Positions 54,200 to 63,917 of a stretch of 64,000 bases of DNA are shown piece by piece. Origin of the DNA: Demequina muriae (GTDB lineage Bacteria > Actinomycetota > Actinomycetes > Actinomycetales > Demequinaceae); NCBI RefSeq assembly GCF_030418295.1, contig NZ_JAUHQA010000001.1, positions 868,001-932,000 on the forward strand, in the 5' to 3' direction. Each line of letters opens with the position of its first letter. Positions within the stretch are counted from its first letter, which is position 1. A program made the position numbers and the translations under genes. Under the pieces are notes generated by a model. The model ran no database searches, was not told where the DNA came from, and saw nothing but the letters and a program-made list of their open reading frames with translations.

Positions 54200-54924
54200 G
54201 CGCGTCCCCCTGAGAGCGACTGGGCGATGTGACGCGCGAGCGGCAGATCGCTCGGCCGCGTCACCTTGAAGCCCCACTCGTGGCCGTCCACGGCGACGAT
54301 GCGGTGGCCGAGGGCGCGCGCGAGCGTCGCGTCGTCGGTCGCAGGCGGGGTGCCGTGCGCTTCCGCCACCCGGTGGGCGTCGAGCGCGACGCGGGCGCGA
54401 AAGGTCTGAGGGGTCTGCACGGCGCGGAGGCCCTCGCGGTCCACCGGATCCCCGATCACGCCGTCCGGGCCGGGAGCGCCGATCAGGGTGTCCACGACCG
54501 GCAGCACCGGGATCGCCCCGTCGGCGCCCGCGTGCACCGCGTCGATGGTCGCGGCCATCACCTCGGTCGGCTGGAACGCTCGAGCGGCGTCGTGGATCAG
54601 CACGATGTCGTCGGGGTCGAGCATGAGCGCCCTCAGTCCCGCGGCGACGGATGCCTGCCGGGTGTCGCCGCCAGGGACGACGAGAGCGTCGACGCCTGCC
54701 TCGACAAGAGCCGACCGCACCGCGTCGACGGCGAGCGGAGGCGCCGTGACGACGATCCGTTCGGCGACGTCAGCGATGCGCGACGCCGCCCATGCGACGA
54801 GCGCACGCCCCTCGAGGGGCACCAAGGCCTTGGGCACCGGAACTTTGGGCGCCGTGCCGTCAGGCGAGTGGGCCCCGAGCCTGGTGCCCGAACCCGCGGC
54901 CGTGATCACGGCCGCGACGGTCAC
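54196..54924 (-). CDS. ispD: 2-C-methyl-D-erythritol 4-phosphate cytidylyltransferase
   Basis: A 242-residue IspD forming CDP-ME in the MEP pathway. The nucleotidyltransferase motif [12 protein letters not shown] (with a longer [17 protein letters not shown]), Asp in [12 protein letters not shown], and [13 protein letters not shown] are typical. GTG 54924 overlaps the carD stop (GTGA). Together with ispF and carD it forms a tightly coupled string. Confidence 0.95.
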   Translation of the reverse strand: MTVAAVITAAGSGTRLGAHSPDGTAPKVPVPKALVPLEGRALVAWAASRIADVAERIVVTAPPLAVDAVRSALVEAGVDALVVPGGDTRQASVAAGLRALMLDPDDIVLIHDAARAFQPTEVMAATIDAVHAGADGAIPVLPVVDTLIGAPGPDGVIGDPVDREGLRAVQTPQTFRARVALDAHRVAEAHGTPPATDDATLARALGHRIVAVDGHEWGFKVTRPSDLPLARHIAQSLSGGRA

Positions 54925-55403
54925 GAGGCGAGGACCTTGTCCAAGCGCTCCTCGGCGGTGTCTTCCGTGCACTTCTCAGCGAGCGCGAGCTCCGACACGA
55001 GGATCTGGCGGGCCTTGTGAAGCATGCGCTTCTCCCCCGCTGACAGACCCTTGTCGGTGTCGCGGCGCGACAGGTCGCGCACGACCTCGGCGACACGGAT
55101 CACATCGCCGGAGGCGAGCTTCTCCACGTTCGCCTTGTAGCGACGCGACCAGTTGGTGGGCTCTTCGATGTACGGCTCGCGCAGCACTCCGAAGACCTTC
55201 TCGAGGCCGGCCTGGTCGACGACGTCGCGGACGCCCACGAGGTCCACGTTCTCGGCGGGAACCTCAATGGTGAGGTCTCCCTGCGCGACCTTGAGCTTGA
55301 GATAGATCTTCTCTTCGCCCTTGACGGTGCGCTTCTTGATGTCCTGGATCTTCGCCGCACCGTGGTGCGGGTAGACGACGGTCTCGCCGACGACGAAATT
55401 CAT
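54921..55403 (-). CDS. carD: RNA polymerase-binding transcription factor CarD
   Basis: A 160-residue CarD, which binds the RNA polymerase beta subunit and stabilises open complexes at rRNA and other promoters. The Tudor-like N-terminal domain ([17 protein letters not shown]) and C-terminal DNA-binding helices ([20 protein letters not shown], then [16 protein letters not shown]) are complete; the conserved Trp is present. ATG 55403 follows CACCTCC-ATC, a modest ribosome site. It is the first gene of the carD-ispD-ispF-cysS string. Confidence 0.96.
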   Translation of the reverse strand: MNFVVGETVVYPHHGAAKIQDIKKRTVKGEEKIYLKLKVAQGDLTIEVPAENVDLVGVRDVVDQAGLEKVFGVLREPYIEEPTNWSRRYKANVEKLASGDVIRVAEVVRDLSRRDTDKGLSAGEKRMLHKARQILVSELALAEKCTEDTAEERLDKVLAS

Positions 55404-55560
55404 GATGGAGGTGAGCCCCTTCTTCGCGGAAGACCCATTCTACCACCGCGACACGCTGCCTTAACAGGCGCTCTGCGTGTTGTCCAGCACCGACGCGCCG
55501 GTGACGGTCCGCGTGAGGCACCAGTATCCTTGTCACAGCCCCGCCTCGAAAGGAATCGCC

Positions 55561-56022
55561 GTGAAGTCCCTCGTCTCCGCCGGTGCCGTCGTCGCCGCCG
55601 CGCTGGCGCTCGCCGGCTGCAGCTACGTGAACCCGATCACCACTCAGGACAACTACGCCGCCTCCGACGGCACTCAACTGCTGACCGAGGACTTCGAGGC
55701 GCTCAACCTCATCGTCGTGTCCGCCGGGGAGGGCGAGCCCGGCGCGCTCATCGGACGCGTCTACAACGACACCGACGAGGAGATCGAGTTCGAGATCTCC
55801 TTCGACGCCGAAACCGCGACCACCGTTCCCGTGCCGGCGCGCTCCTCCGTCCAGCTCACCCCGCTCGACGGCGTCGAGGTGCCGGGCACCTCGCCCGTGA
55901 TGGCCGGACTGCTCGCCGAGGTGGGCTTCGCCACCGGGGCGAACGGCTTCCACACGGTGCTGGTGCCGGTGATGGACGGCACGCTCGCGGAGTATCAGCC
56001 GGTCGTCGACGCACTGGGCTGA
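55561..56022 (+). CDS. Lipoprotein of unknown function
   Basis: A 153-residue lipoprotein with signal peptide MKSLVSAGAVVAAALALAGC (lipobox LAGC, Cys20). The mature acidic part is a beta-rich domain (LNLIVVSAGEGEPGALIGRVYNDTDEEIEFEI) resembling small immunoglobulin-like or FixG-like extracellular domains, but I cannot name it. GTG 55561 follows AAAGGA. It is divergent from carD and convergent with pstB, sharing the terminator. Confidence 0.8.
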   Translation: MKSLVSAGAVVAAALALAGCSYVNPITTQDNYAASDGTQLLTEDFEALNLIVVSAGEGEPGALIGRVYNDTDEEIEFEISFDAETATTVPVPARSSVQLTPLDGVEVPGTSPVMAGLLAEVGFATGANGFHTVLVPVMDGTLAEYQPVVDALG

Positions 56023-56076
56023 GTCAGACTTCCGGGCCCGACCTGCGGCCGATGCGAGGGCCGGGTCCAGACACGC

Positions 56077-56112
56077 AAGAAGCGCCGGTCCCTGACGGGG
56101 CCGGCGCTTCTT
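56077..56112. terminator. Bidirectional terminator between the lipoprotein gene and pstB
   Basis: AAGAAGCGCCGG (56077-56088) pairs perfectly with CCGGCGCTTCTT (56101-56112). Both flanking genes converge on it, and the A/T-rich ends give short U-runs in both directions. Confidence 0.8.
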
Positions 56113-56130
56113 GGCGTTGAGGGGGTCGGC

Positions 56131-56910
56131 TCAGCCGAAGCGGCCCGAGATGTAGTCCTCAGTCGCCTTCTCGGACGGCGTCGAGAACATCGTCGGGGTG
56201 TCGTTCATCTCGATGAGCTTGCCCGGCTTGCCGGTGCCCGCGATGTTGAAGAAGGCGGTGCGGTCGGACACGCGCGCGGCCTGCTGCATGTTGTGCGTGA
56301 CGATCACGATCGTGTAGTCGTTCTTGAGGTCCGCGATGAGGTCCTCGATCGCGAGCGTCGAGATGGGGTCGAGCGCGGAGCACGGCTCGTCCATGAGCAG
56401 CACGTCGGGCTTGATCGCGATCGCCCGCGCGATGCACAGGCGCTGTTGCTGACCGCCGGAGAGCGATGATCCGGGCTTGTCCAGGCGGTCCTTGACCTCT
56501 TCCCACAGGTTGGCGCCCTTGAGCGAAGTCTCGACCACCTCATCGGCCTCGGACCTCGACATGCGCTTGTTGTTGAGCTTCATGCCCGCGAGCACGTTCT
56601 CCGAGATCGACATCGTGGGGAACGGGTTGGGCCGCTGGAACACCATGCCCACGTGACGGCGCACCGTCACCGGGTCGACGTCCTCGCCGTAGAGGTCGAT
56701 GCCGTCCATCAGCACCTCGCCCTCGGTCCGCGCACCGGGGATGACCTCGTGCATGCGGTTGAGAGTGCGGAGGAACGTCGACTTGCCACAGCCCGAGGGA
56801 CCGATGAATGCGGTGACCGAATTGGGCTCGATCGACAGGGACACGTCCTCGACAGCGAGGAAGCTGCTGTAGTAGACGTTCAGGTTGTTGATGTCGATGC
56901 GCTTGGACAC
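56131..56910 (-). CDS. pstB: Phosphate ABC transporter ATP-binding protein
   Basis: A 259-residue PstB energising phosphate uptake. Walker [14 protein letters not shown], signature [17 protein letters not shown], Walker [14 protein letters not shown], and H-loop [11 protein letters not shown] are intact, with the PstB-type [15 protein letters not shown] 56910 begins the cognate PstB start SKRIDINNL. It is the last gene of pstSCAB. Confidence 0.97.
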   Translation of the reverse strand: MSKRIDINNLNVYYSSFLAVEDVSLSIEPNSVTAFIGPSGCGKSTFLRTLNRMHEVIPGARTEGEVLMDGIDLYGEDVDPVTVRRHVGMVFQRPNPFPTMSISENVLAGMKLNNKRMSRSEADEVVETSLKGANLWEEVKDRLDKPGSSLSGGQQQRLCIARAIAIKPDVLLMDEPCSALDPISTLAIEDLIADLKNDYTIVIVTHNMQQAARVSDRTAFFNIAGTGKPGKLIEMNDTPTMFSTPSEKATEDYISGRFG

Positions 56911-56933
56911 AGGTGGGCTCCGGTTCCTTCGGC

Positions 56934-57908
56934 TCAGCGGCCGGTCTTGGGCGAGAAGTACTTGGCGATCAGGCGAGCGATGAGGTTGAGCGCCATGACG
57001 ATGAGGATGAGGACGAAGGCTGCGGCCCACGCACGGGTCTCCGCGATGTTGGCCACGCACGCAATCGTGTCGTCGTTGCAGGGAGCATCGCCCTTGCGCC
57101 ACTCGGCGACGATATAGACGGGCAGGCTCATCATGCGGCCGTCGAACAGGTTGAAGTTCATGGAGTCCGCGACGCCCACGGCGATCAGCAGTGGTGCGGT
57201 CTCGCCGATCACGCGGGCGATCGCGAGCGTGACGCCCGTGGTGATGCCGGCGATCGCCGTGCGCAGCACGACCTTGATGATGGTGAGCCACTTGGGGACA
57301 CCCAGCGCGTACGCCGCCTCGCGCAGCTCGTTCGGCACCAGGCGGAGCATCTCCTCCGAGGAGCGGACCACCACCGGGATCATCAGCACCGAGAGCGCCA
57401 CTGCACCGACGATGCCCAGCTTGGTGCCTGGCCCGACGATCAGTGCGAAGACCGCGTAGGCGAACAGACCGGCGACGATCGACGGGATGCCCGTCATCAC
57501 GTCCACGAAGAACGTCACGGCCCGCTTGAGCCCGCCCGAACCGTACTCGACGAGGTAGATCGACGTGAGCAGTCCGATCGGCACCGAGATCACGGTCGCC
57601 GCCAGGGTCATGAGGATGGTGCCCCACATCGCGTGCAGGATGCCGCCCTCCGGCATGCCGCCGAAGATGTTCTGCATGGTCTGGTTCAGGAAGTCGAGGT
57701 TGAAGTTCGCCTCGCCGTTGCCGTCGATGAAGAACCGGTCGAGACCCCGCGTCACCACAGTGATCGAGAGCCACACGAGCGGAACCAGCGCGATGGCGAA
57801 CGCCGTGTAGACGACGACCGTCATCCCCTTGTCGGTGAACTTGCGCCTGCCGCTGAGCTGACCGAGCGGAGAGGTCGTGGAAGTGGGGGTCATGGTGGTC
57901 TCAGCCAT
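56934..57908 (-). CDS. pstA: Phosphate ABC transporter permease PstA
   Basis: A 324-residue permease with six predicted helices and the EAA loop [17 protein letters not shown] that contacts PstB. A polar insertion of about 30 residues with two Cys ([11 protein letters not shown]) lies in a late extracytoplasmic loop. ATG 57908 overlaps the pstC stop (TGATG), so translation is coupled. Confidence 0.95.
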   Translation of the reverse strand: MAETTMTPTSTTSPLGQLSGRRKFTDKGMTVVVYTAFAIALVPLVWLSITVVTRGLDRFFIDGNGEANFNLDFLNQTMQNIFGGMPEGGILHAMWGTILMTLAATVISVPIGLLTSIYLVEYGSGGLKRAVTFFVDVMTGIPSIVAGLFAYAVFALIVGPGTKLGIVGAVALSVLMIPVVVRSSEEMLRLVPNELREAAYALGVPKWLTIIKVVLRTAIAGITTGVTLAIARVIGETAPLLIAVGVADSMNFNLFDGRMMSLPVYIVAEWRKGDAPCNDDTIACVANIAETRAWAAAFVLILIVMALNLIARLIAKYFSPKTGR

Positions 57909-58927
57909 CAGTTCGCTCCTGAGAATTCGGACCGGCGGGACACGACCCAACGGGCGAGCATGTTGACGAGGAGGGTGATCACGAACAGGGCGAGACCCAT
58001 CGTGATGAGCGCGGACACGCCCGCGCCGTTCGCCTCGGGGAACTGCAGGGCGATGTACGCCGCGATCGTGTTGTGCTGGCCTGCCTGGAGAAGCGACGCG
58101 ACGTAACTGAGTCCGGGCGACAGGATCATGTAGACGGCCATGGTCTCGCCGAGTGCGCGGCCCAGGCCCAGCATCGTCGCGCCGATCATGCCGGAGCGGC
58201 CGAAGGGGATGACCGCCATGCGAATCATCTCCCAGCGCGTGGCGCCCATCGCAAGCGCGGCCTCTTCGTGCAGCACGGGCGTCTGCAGGAACACCTCGCG
58301 CGTCACGGCGGTGATGATGGGGATGATCATGATCGCGAGAACGATGCCCGCCGACAGCGCGACACGGCCCGTCGTCGACACCTCGCCTGTGGCGGGGTCG
58401 GGGGCGAACAGCGGGATCCACCCGAGAGTCGAGCCGAGCCACTGGTAGAAGGGCTGCAGCACCGGCACCACAACGATCGCTCCCCACAGGCCATAGACCA
58501 CTGAGGGGATGGCGGCGAGCAGGTCGATCAGGTAGCCGAGGCCCTGCGCCAGCCTGCGCGGCGCGTAGTGCGAGATGAACACCGCGATGCCGAACGACAG
58601 CGGCGTAGCGATCAGCAGCGCGATCGCGGAGATCAGGATCGTGCCGTAGACCAGGTAGCCGATGGTCGCGATCAGCGTCTCGGTCGATTCGGTCCCGAGC
58701 CAGCCGACCTGCTCGTCGAGCTCAGCTGCCGACGCGGTCATCGCGGGCCACGCCTCGATGAGGAGGAAGGTCGCCACGGCGGCCAGAGTGACCAGAATGA
58801 GGCTCGCGGCTCCAGCCGAGAGTCCCCCGAACGCACGGTTCGCGAAGGCGCCGGGATGGGCGGAGTAGTCGGCTTCGGTGGCGGGGGAGTCCTGCTCCTG
58901 CGAAGTCGTCACGCGCGCTCTTTCCAT
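57908..58927 (-). CDS. pstC: Phosphate ABC transporter permease PstC
   Basis: A 339-residue permease partner of PstA, with about six helices and the EAA loop HEEAALAMGATRWEMIRM. Typical PstC sequence AIPSVVYGLWGAIVVVPVLQP is present. ATG 58927 has no clear ribosome site; GTG 58912 (MTTSQEQD) has a weak AAAGAG and may be the true start. It follows pstS by 75 bases. Confidence 0.95.
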   Translation of the reverse strand: MERARVTTSQEQDSPATEADYSAHPGAFANRAFGGLSAGAASLILVTLAAVATFLLIEAWPAMTASAAELDEQVGWLGTESTETLIATIGYLVYGTILISAIALLIATPLSFGIAVFISHYAPRRLAQGLGYLIDLLAAIPSVVYGLWGAIVVVPVLQPFYQWLGSTLGWIPLFAPDPATGEVSTTGRVALSAGIVLAIMIIPIITAVTREVFLQTPVLHEEAALAMGATRWEMIRMAVIPFGRSGMIGATMLGLGRALGETMAVYMILSPGLSYVASLLQAGQHNTIAAYIALQFPEANGAGVSALITMGLALFVITLLVNMLARWVVSRRSEFSGAN

Positions 58928-59002
58928 GGGTGTGAGAGGGGGAAGGCGATGGTGGGCCCATCCTTGCGGACGAGCCCACCATCGGTCCAGTCCAGCAGGT
59001 AC

Positions 59003-60130
59003 TTAGCCCGCTGCGATCGTGTCGAGGATCTCGGTCACGCGTGCTCCGAGCTCATCGCCGATGGGCGACGAGCCGGCCGCGGCGGCGGACTGCTCCTGTC
59101 CCTCAGCGGACGCGATGTACTTGAGGTACTCGGTCACGAGCGCGCGCTCGTTCTCGTCGTCGTACTGCTGGCAGACGATGTGGTACGACACCAGAACGAT
59201 CGGGTAGGCACCGGCCGCGTCAGGAGTGCGGTCGAGCTCGTAGGCCAGGTCGTTCTCGCCGTTCGCACCCTCGGACAGGGGCGATGCGGTCACGACGGCG
59301 GCCGCAGCCTCAGGCGAGTACGGCACGAACTCGCCGTTCACGTCCACCGCGACGGTGCCGAGCGAGCCGGCGCGCGAGGCGTCGACGTAGGCGAAGGATC
59401 CGGGCGTGTCCTGGACGATCTGCATCTGGCCAGACGTCGCGGGGCCCGACTCGCCGACGTTCACGGGCCAGTTGCCCGTGACCTCGTAGTCCCACTCCTC
59501 GGGCGCTGCGGCCGCGAGGTAGTCGACGAAGTTCTCGGTGGTGCCGGACTCGTCCGCGCGGTACACGGGAGTGATGGCGTCGCCGGGGAGCTCGGCGTCG
59601 GGGTTCAGCTCGGCGATGGCCGGGTCGTCCCACGACGTGACGTCGCCCTTGAAGATCTGAGCGATCAGGGCGGGGGTCATGTTGAGCTGCTCGACGCCCT
59701 CGAGGTTGAACACCACGGCGATGGGCGAGATGTACAGCGGCAGGTGCACGGCACCCGAGTCGCCGTCGCAGGCCTCGACAGCAGCGGCGTACTCGTCGGA
59801 GTCCATGAGCGCGTCGGATCCGGCGAACGACACTGCGCCCTCGCCGAACTGCGTGCGCCCGCCGCCCGAGCCGATCGGGTCGTAGTTGACGGTGGCCTCA
59901 GGGTTGAGCTCCTGGAAGCCTGCGCGCCACGAGGCGACAGCGGCTTCCTGCGAGGACGCGCCTGCACCGCTGATCGAGCCGGACAGCGCGACAGGTGCTT
60001 CGCTCTCGGAACCGCCGGGGGCGGCCGAGTCGGTGGTGTCGGTCTCTTCGTTGGTCGGCGAGCACGCCGCCAGCGCAAACGTCAGCACGGCCGCCGAAGC
60101 GATGGCGCCGGTACGAGTGGCAATCTTCAC
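59003..60130 (-). CDS. pstS: Phosphate-binding lipoprotein PstS
   Basis: A 375-residue periplasm-equivalent phosphate-binding lipoprotein. The signal peptide ends in the lipobox LAAC (Cys23). Ligand-site segments are SGAGASSQEAAVASW, then IGSGGGRTQFGEGAVSFAGSDA, and YRADESGTTENFVDYL, as in the PstS family. GTG 60130 is the first gene of the operon, with PHO boxes 90-120 bases upstream. Confidence 0.97.
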   Translation of the reverse strand: MKIATRTGAIASAAVLTFALAACSPTNEETDTTDSAAPGGSESEAPVALSGSISGAGASSQEAAVASWRAGFQELNPEATVNYDPIGSGGGRTQFGEGAVSFAGSDALMDSDEYAAAVEACDGDSGAVHLPLYISPIAVVFNLEGVEQLNMTPALIAQIFKGDVTSWDDPAIAELNPDAELPGDAITPVYRADESGTTENFVDYLAAAAPEEWDYEVTGNWPVNVGESGPATSGQMQIVQDTPGSFAYVDASRAGSLGTVAVDVNGEFVPYSPEAAAAVVTASPLSEGANGENDLAYELDRTPDAAGAYPIVLVSYHIVCQQYDDENERALVTEYLKYIASAEGQEQSAAAAGSSPIGDELGARVTEILDTIAAG

Positions 60131-60222
60131 AGTCGAGTTTCCTCACTTGCTTGGTGGACCCGGCTTGATGCCGGACGCTCTCCAAGGTAGGGACGGCAGG
60201 TAACGGCTTCCCATGGCGAAAC

Positions 60223-60249
60223 TGAACGCTGGATGAACGTTCCGTGAAC
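60223..60249 (-). promoter_or_regulatory. PHO box upstream of pstS
   Basis: On the minus strand GTTCA occurs three times with exact 11-base spacing (60245-60249, 60234-60238, 60223-60227), the direct-repeat pattern bound by RegX3/PhoP-type regulators in actinobacteria. It lies about 95 bases before the pstS start. Confidence 0.9.
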
Positions 60250-60283
60250 GCCCCAGCGCGTCGAGCCTGCCGTGACCAAAATG

Positions 60284-60979
60284 TTACCCCTCGAAGGTGT
60301 AGCCGACCCCGCGCACCGTCTGAATGAGCATCGGCTCGGAAGGATCAACCTCGATCCGGCCGCGCAGTCGCTTGATGTGGACGTCGAGGGTCTTGGTGTC
60401 GCCGAAGTAGTCGGCGCCCCATACACGGTCAATGATGACCTGGCGCGGGAGCACCCGGCCCGCGTTCTGTGCGAGCAAGTGCAGGAGCGCGAACTCCTTG
60501 GGGGGAAGCGACTGCGCCTCGCCGTCCCTCGTCACGCTCAGCCGCTCGGGATCGAGGGTGAGCCCGCCCACGGTCAGGCGCTCTGGCTCGTCCGGAATGC
60601 CCGCCGCGCCCAGGTGCTGACGTCGCAGGACCGCTCTGATGCGCGCCACCAGTTCGCGGCCCGAGTACGGCTTGGTGACGTAGTCGTCCGCGCCGAGCTC
60701 GAGGCCGATGATCCTGTCGACCTGGTCATCCTTGGCGGTGACCATGATCACGGGCACGTCGGACCGTTCCCTGATGGTGCGGAAGACGTCGGCCCCCGAC
60801 ATGCCGGGCAGCATCAGGTCGAGCAGCACCACATCGGCTCCGTCACGCAGGAACATCTCGACGCCCTTGGGCCCGGTCTCCGCCAGCAGCACGTCGAAGC
60901 CCTCGCGCGCCAGCAGGTACTTGAGGGAGTCCCGATAGGACTCCTCGTCCTCGACCACCAGTACGCGTGCCTCACTCAT
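60284..60979 (-). CDS. regX3: Phosphate-responsive response regulator RegX3/PhoP
   Basis: A 231-residue OmpR-family response regulator. The receiver domain has acidic VVEDEESYR, phospho-acceptor Asp in VVLLDLMLPGMSG, Thr in VIMVTAKDD and Lys in YVTKPYSGRE. The winged-helix output domain ends LRGRIEVDPSEPMLIQTVRGVGYTF. ATG 60979 overlaps the senX3 stop (ATGA) and follows CAGGAGGACAC. Location beside gpm, phoU and pst marks it as RegX3-type, activating genes under phosphate limitation. Confidence 0.95.
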   Translation of the reverse strand: MSEARVLVVEDEESYRDSLKYLLAREGFDVLLAETGPKGVEMFLRDGADVVLLDLMLPGMSGADVFRTIRERSDVPVIMVTAKDDQVDRIIGLELGADDYVTKPYSGRELVARIRAVLRRQHLGAAGIPDEPERLTVGGLTLDPERLSVTRDGEAQSLPPKEFALLHLLAQNAGRVLPRQVIIDRVWGADYFGDTKTLDVHIKRLRGRIEVDPSEPMLIQTVRGVGYTFEG

Positions 60980-62118
60980 GTGTCCTCCTGGATAGCGTCC
61001 GCCGCATCGGCCGATTGCTCGTGCACGGCGAGACGAATGGTGAAGGTCGAGCCCACGGCGGGCTGCGACCACAGCTCTACGGCGCCCGAATGCTGCAGGG
61101 CGACGTGCTTGACGATCGACAGGCCGAGCCCGGTGCCGCCGGTCTCACGCGACCGTGCCGGGTCCGTGCGGTAGAACCGTTGGAAGATGCGGTCCTGATC
61201 CTCGGGAGCGATGCCGATGCCCTGGTCGATGACGGAGATGCTCGCCACCTCTCCCTCCACGCTCAGGGTGGTGGCGACCTTGGACCCGGCGTCCGAGTAG
61301 TTCACCGCGTTCTCGACGAGGTTGCGCACGGCCATCGAGAGCAGATCGCGGTCGCCCATCACGGTGGGTCGCGCGGACACCTCGGTGACCAGGGCGATGC
61401 GCTTGTGGTCGGCGGTGAGACGCACGCCCTCCTGCACCTCGGCGATCACGCCGGCGAGATCCACGGCCTCGTACTCCATCACCGACTCTCCGCCCTGCAG
61501 GCGCGAGATCTCGACGATCTCCTGGATCAGCTTGGTCAGCCGCCGGGTCTCCTTGCGGATCTTCTTGGCGAAGTCCCGCACCATCTCCGTGTCCTCGGCG
61601 TTCTCCTCGATGGTCTCCGCGAGCAGCGACAGCGCGCCGACGGGCGTCTTGAGCTCGTGCGAGACGTTGACGGCGAACTCCCGCCGCGTCTGCTCCGCGG
61701 CACGCTGCTCCGTGTTGTCGTTGGCCACCGCGAGCGCGAGCTCCTGGTTCAGCGGAGTGACGCGCACGTGAACGATGCTCGACGACCCCAGCACACCCCG
61801 CTTGATCTCCACCTCGTCCTCGACCGGCGCATCGGCCCGCCATGCCCGCTCCGCGAGGTCGGCGACGCCGGGGTGGAGCGCGCCGTCCGGACGCGCGACG
61901 CCCAGCGCGGCGGCCACGGTGTTGGAGAAGGCGCTGCGGCGGTCGCGTCGCACCACGGCCGCGCCTGACTGCAGCACGGCGAGCACCTCTCGGGTGCGGT
62001 GCGGCACCAAGGTCGAGGAGACGCCCTGGCTGCGCACCTGGCGACGGTGGACGACGGCGCCGATGGCGGCTCCCACAGCGAGCGCGACGGCAGCGACCAG
62101 CCACATTTCGGGGGGCAT
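60976..62118 (-). CDS. senX3: Phosphate-sensing histidine kinase SenX3/PhoR
   Basis: A 380-residue membrane histidine kinase. One transmembrane helix near residues 5-25, a PAS-like domain (about 40-140), His phosphorylation site in VNVSHELKTPVGAL, N-box VENAVNYSDAG, G-boxes DQGIGIAPEDQDRIF and GGTGLGLSIVKH. ATG 62118 is 6 bases after TACTGT, a likely leaderless start. PHO-box-like repeats lie just upstream, so it is probably self-regulated with phoU. Confidence 0.95.
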   Translation of the reverse strand: MPPEMWLVAAVALAVGAAIGAVVHRRQVRSQGVSSTLVPHRTREVLAVLQSGAAVVRRDRRSAFSNTVAAALGVARPDGALHPGVADLAERAWRADAPVEDEVEIKRGVLGSSSIVHVRVTPLNQELALAVANDNTEQRAAEQTRREFAVNVSHELKTPVGALSLLAETIEENAEDTEMVRDFAKKIRKETRRLTKLIQEIVEISRLQGGESVMEYEAVDLAGVIAEVQEGVRLTADHKRIALVTEVSARPTVMGDRDLLSMAVRNLVENAVNYSDAGSKVATTLSVEGEVASISVIDQGIGIAPEDQDRIFQRFYRTDPARSRETGGTGLGLSIVKHVALQHSGAVELWSQPAVGSTFTIRLAVHEQSADAADAIQEDT

Positions 62119-62145
62119 GGGGTCACAGTAACCACACGCACCACG

Positions 62146-62181
62146 GTTCACCCAATGTTCAGGGGCGTCACCGAAAGTTCA
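62146..62181. promoter_or_regulatory. PHO-box-like repeats between senX3 and phoU
   Basis: On the plus strand GTTCA occurs at 62146-62150, 62157-62161 and 62177-62181, with a degenerate GTCAC near 62167, giving 11-, 10- and 10-base steps. It lies 28 bases from the senX3 start and about 80 from phoU, so RegX3 may control both directions. Confidence 0.7.
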
Positions 62182-62260
62182 CCCATGCACCAGTGGGTTC
62201 CTTCCGCGCCGCCGGGGGCGGATGACACACTAGGGGCAACGTCACACCCCGAGGAGAACC

Positions 62261-62920
62261 ATGCGCACCCTGTTCACCGCAGAGATGTCGGAGCTTGCCG
62301 ACGACCTGACGACGATGGCCCGCCACGTGGAGTCCGCCATCACGCGCGCATCCGAGGCGCTGCTCACTCAGAACGTCGAGCTCGCCCAGCAGGTCATCGC
62401 CGACGACGCCAAGCTGGATGGTCTCGAGGAGACCGTCGACGAGCGATGCGTGCTGCTCATCGCTCAGCAGCAGCCCGTGGGCCTCGACCTGCGGAGCATC
62501 GTCGCGTCGCTGAGGATCTCGGCGGCGCTCGAGCGCATGGGCGACCTCGCCCAGCACATCGCCGAATCCGCGCGCCGCGCTTACCCCGGCTCCGCGATTC
62601 CCGCGGGCCACGAGGAGATCTTCGCCGGCATGGCGGAGGCGGCCAAGAAGGCCGCGACGGAGGTCATCGAGCTGCTCGAGACCCGCGACCTCAACGTCGC
62701 GGCGGGGATCGTCTCGGATGACGACGCCCTCGACCAGCTCCACTCGCTGGCGTACAAGACGATGCTCTCCGACGAGTACTCCGGCTCCACGCAGGAGACG
62801 CTGGACATCAGCCTGCTCGCGCGCTACTTCGAGCGGTTTGGCGACCACGCCGTGGGCGTGTCCCGCCGCATCGTGTACTTGGTGACCGGCGACGTGACGG
62901 GCGAGCGCGGCCGCATCTAG
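62261..62920 (+). CDS. phoU: Phosphate transport regulator PhoU
   Basis: A 219-residue all-helical PhoU of two similar three-helix repeats (ALERMGDLAQHIAESARRA and YFERFGDHAVGVSRRIVYL mark the metal-binding ends). It links PstSCAB status to SenX3. ATG 62261 follows GAGGAG. It is divergent from senX3 and convergent with gpm. Confidence 0.95.
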   Translation: MRTLFTAEMSELADDLTTMARHVESAITRASEALLTQNVELAQQVIADDAKLDGLEETVDERCVLLIAQQQPVGLDLRSIVASLRISAALERMGDLAQHIAESARRAYPGSAIPAGHEEIFAGMAEAAKKAATEVIELLETRDLNVAAGIVSDDDALDQLHSLAYKTMLSDEYSGSTQETLDISLLARYFERFGDHAVGVSRRIVYLVTGDVTGERGRI

Positions 62921-62965
62921 CGCGCACCGCCCTCGCCGGCCCCCGCATCGGCCGTCGGGACAAGA

Positions 62966-62996
62966 ACGGGCCCCCTGCCACTGGCAGGGGGCCCGT
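62966..62996. terminator. Bidirectional terminator between phoU and gpm
   Basis: ACGGGCCCCCTGCCA (62966-62980) and TGGCAGGGGGCCCGT (62982-62996) are perfect complements over 15 bases around one central base, so the actual loop opens a few pairs. Both genes converge here. Confidence 0.8.
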
Positions 62997-63034
62997 CCTG
63001 TTCGGCCACGCGATGAGAGGGTGACCGAGAGTCC

Positions 63035-63778
63035 TTACTTCTTGCCCTGGTTGGCGACCGCCTGAATGGCCGCCGCGGCAGCGTCCGCATCCAGGTAGGT
63101 GCCGCCGGCCTTGACCGGCTTGAGGGTCTCCTCATCGAGCTCGTAGACGAGCGGGATGCCGGTGGGCACGTTCACGCCCACGATCTCGTCGTCGCCGATG
63201 CCGTCGAGGTACTTGATGATCGCGCGCAGCGAGTTGCCGTGCGCCGCCACCATGACGGTCTTGCCGTCCTTGAGGTCGGGCACGATCGCGTTGTCCCAGT
63301 AGGGCAGGGCGCGCTCGAGCACGTCCTTGAGGCACTCCGTCTTCGGGGTCGGCTCGCCGGCGTAGCGGGGGTCGCCCTCCTGCGAGTACTCGTTGTCGGC
63401 GGAGATCTCCGGCGGCGGCACGTCGTACGAGCGGCGCCAGGTCATGAACTTCTCCTCGCCGAACTGCTCGAGGGTCTCGGCCTTGTTCTTGCCCTGCAGG
63501 TCACCGTAGTGGCGCTCGTTGAGGCGCCAGTCGCGCTTGACGGGGATCCAATGACGGTCCGCCGAGTCGAGCGCCAGGTTGGCGGTCATGATCGCGCGGC
63601 GCAGCAACGAGGTGTGCACCACGTCGGGCAGCACGCCCTCGGCCTTCAACAGCTCGCCACCGCGGACGGCCTCGCCCCAGCCCTTCTCGTTGAGGGGCAC
63701 GTCGACCCAGCCGGTGAACAGGTTCTTGGCGTTCCATTCGCTCTCGCCGTGGCGGAGCAGGATCAGTGTGTAGGTCAT
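63035..63778 (-). CDS. gpmA: 2,3-bisphosphoglycerate-dependent phosphoglycerate mutase
   Basis: A 247-residue cofactor-dependent glycolytic mutase. The phospho-His motif [31 protein letters not shown], and the second His in [15 protein letters not shown] are intact. ATG 63778 is 6 bases after TAGGCT, a likely leaderless start. Its placement beside senX3-regX3 and phoU is the classic actinobacterial order. Confidence 0.97.
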   Translation of the reverse strand: MTYTLILLRHGESEWNAKNLFTGWVDVPLNEKGWGEAVRGGELLKAEGVLPDVVHTSLLRRAIMTANLALDSADRHWIPVKRDWRLNERHYGDLQGKNKAETLEQFGEEKFMTWRRSYDVPPPEISADNEYSQEGDPRYAGEPTPKTECLKDVLERALPYWDNAIVPDLKDGKTVMVAAHGNSLRAIIKYLDGIGDDEIVGVNVPTGIPLVYELDEETLKPVKAGGTYLDADAAAAAIQAVANQGKK

Positions 63779-63837
63779 GAAAACAGCCTAGCGCCGATGC
63801 GCGGGCGGGGCTGTGGGCCCACGGTCCCGTCCCGCCC

Positions 63838-63898
63838 GGGTACAGATCCTTCCTCCCCGGCGCCCCATGAGCGCGAACTGGGTACAGAACCTTCCTCC
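63838..63898. repeat. Direct repeat, two 19-mers near the right edge
   Basis: GGGTACAGATCCTTCCTCC (63838-63856) and GGGTACAGAACCTTCCTCC (63880-63898) differ at one base and start 42 bases apart, upstream of gpm. No gene covers them. Confidence 0.85.
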
Positions 63899-63917
63899 AG
63901 GGAGGGGGCGAGGCGGG

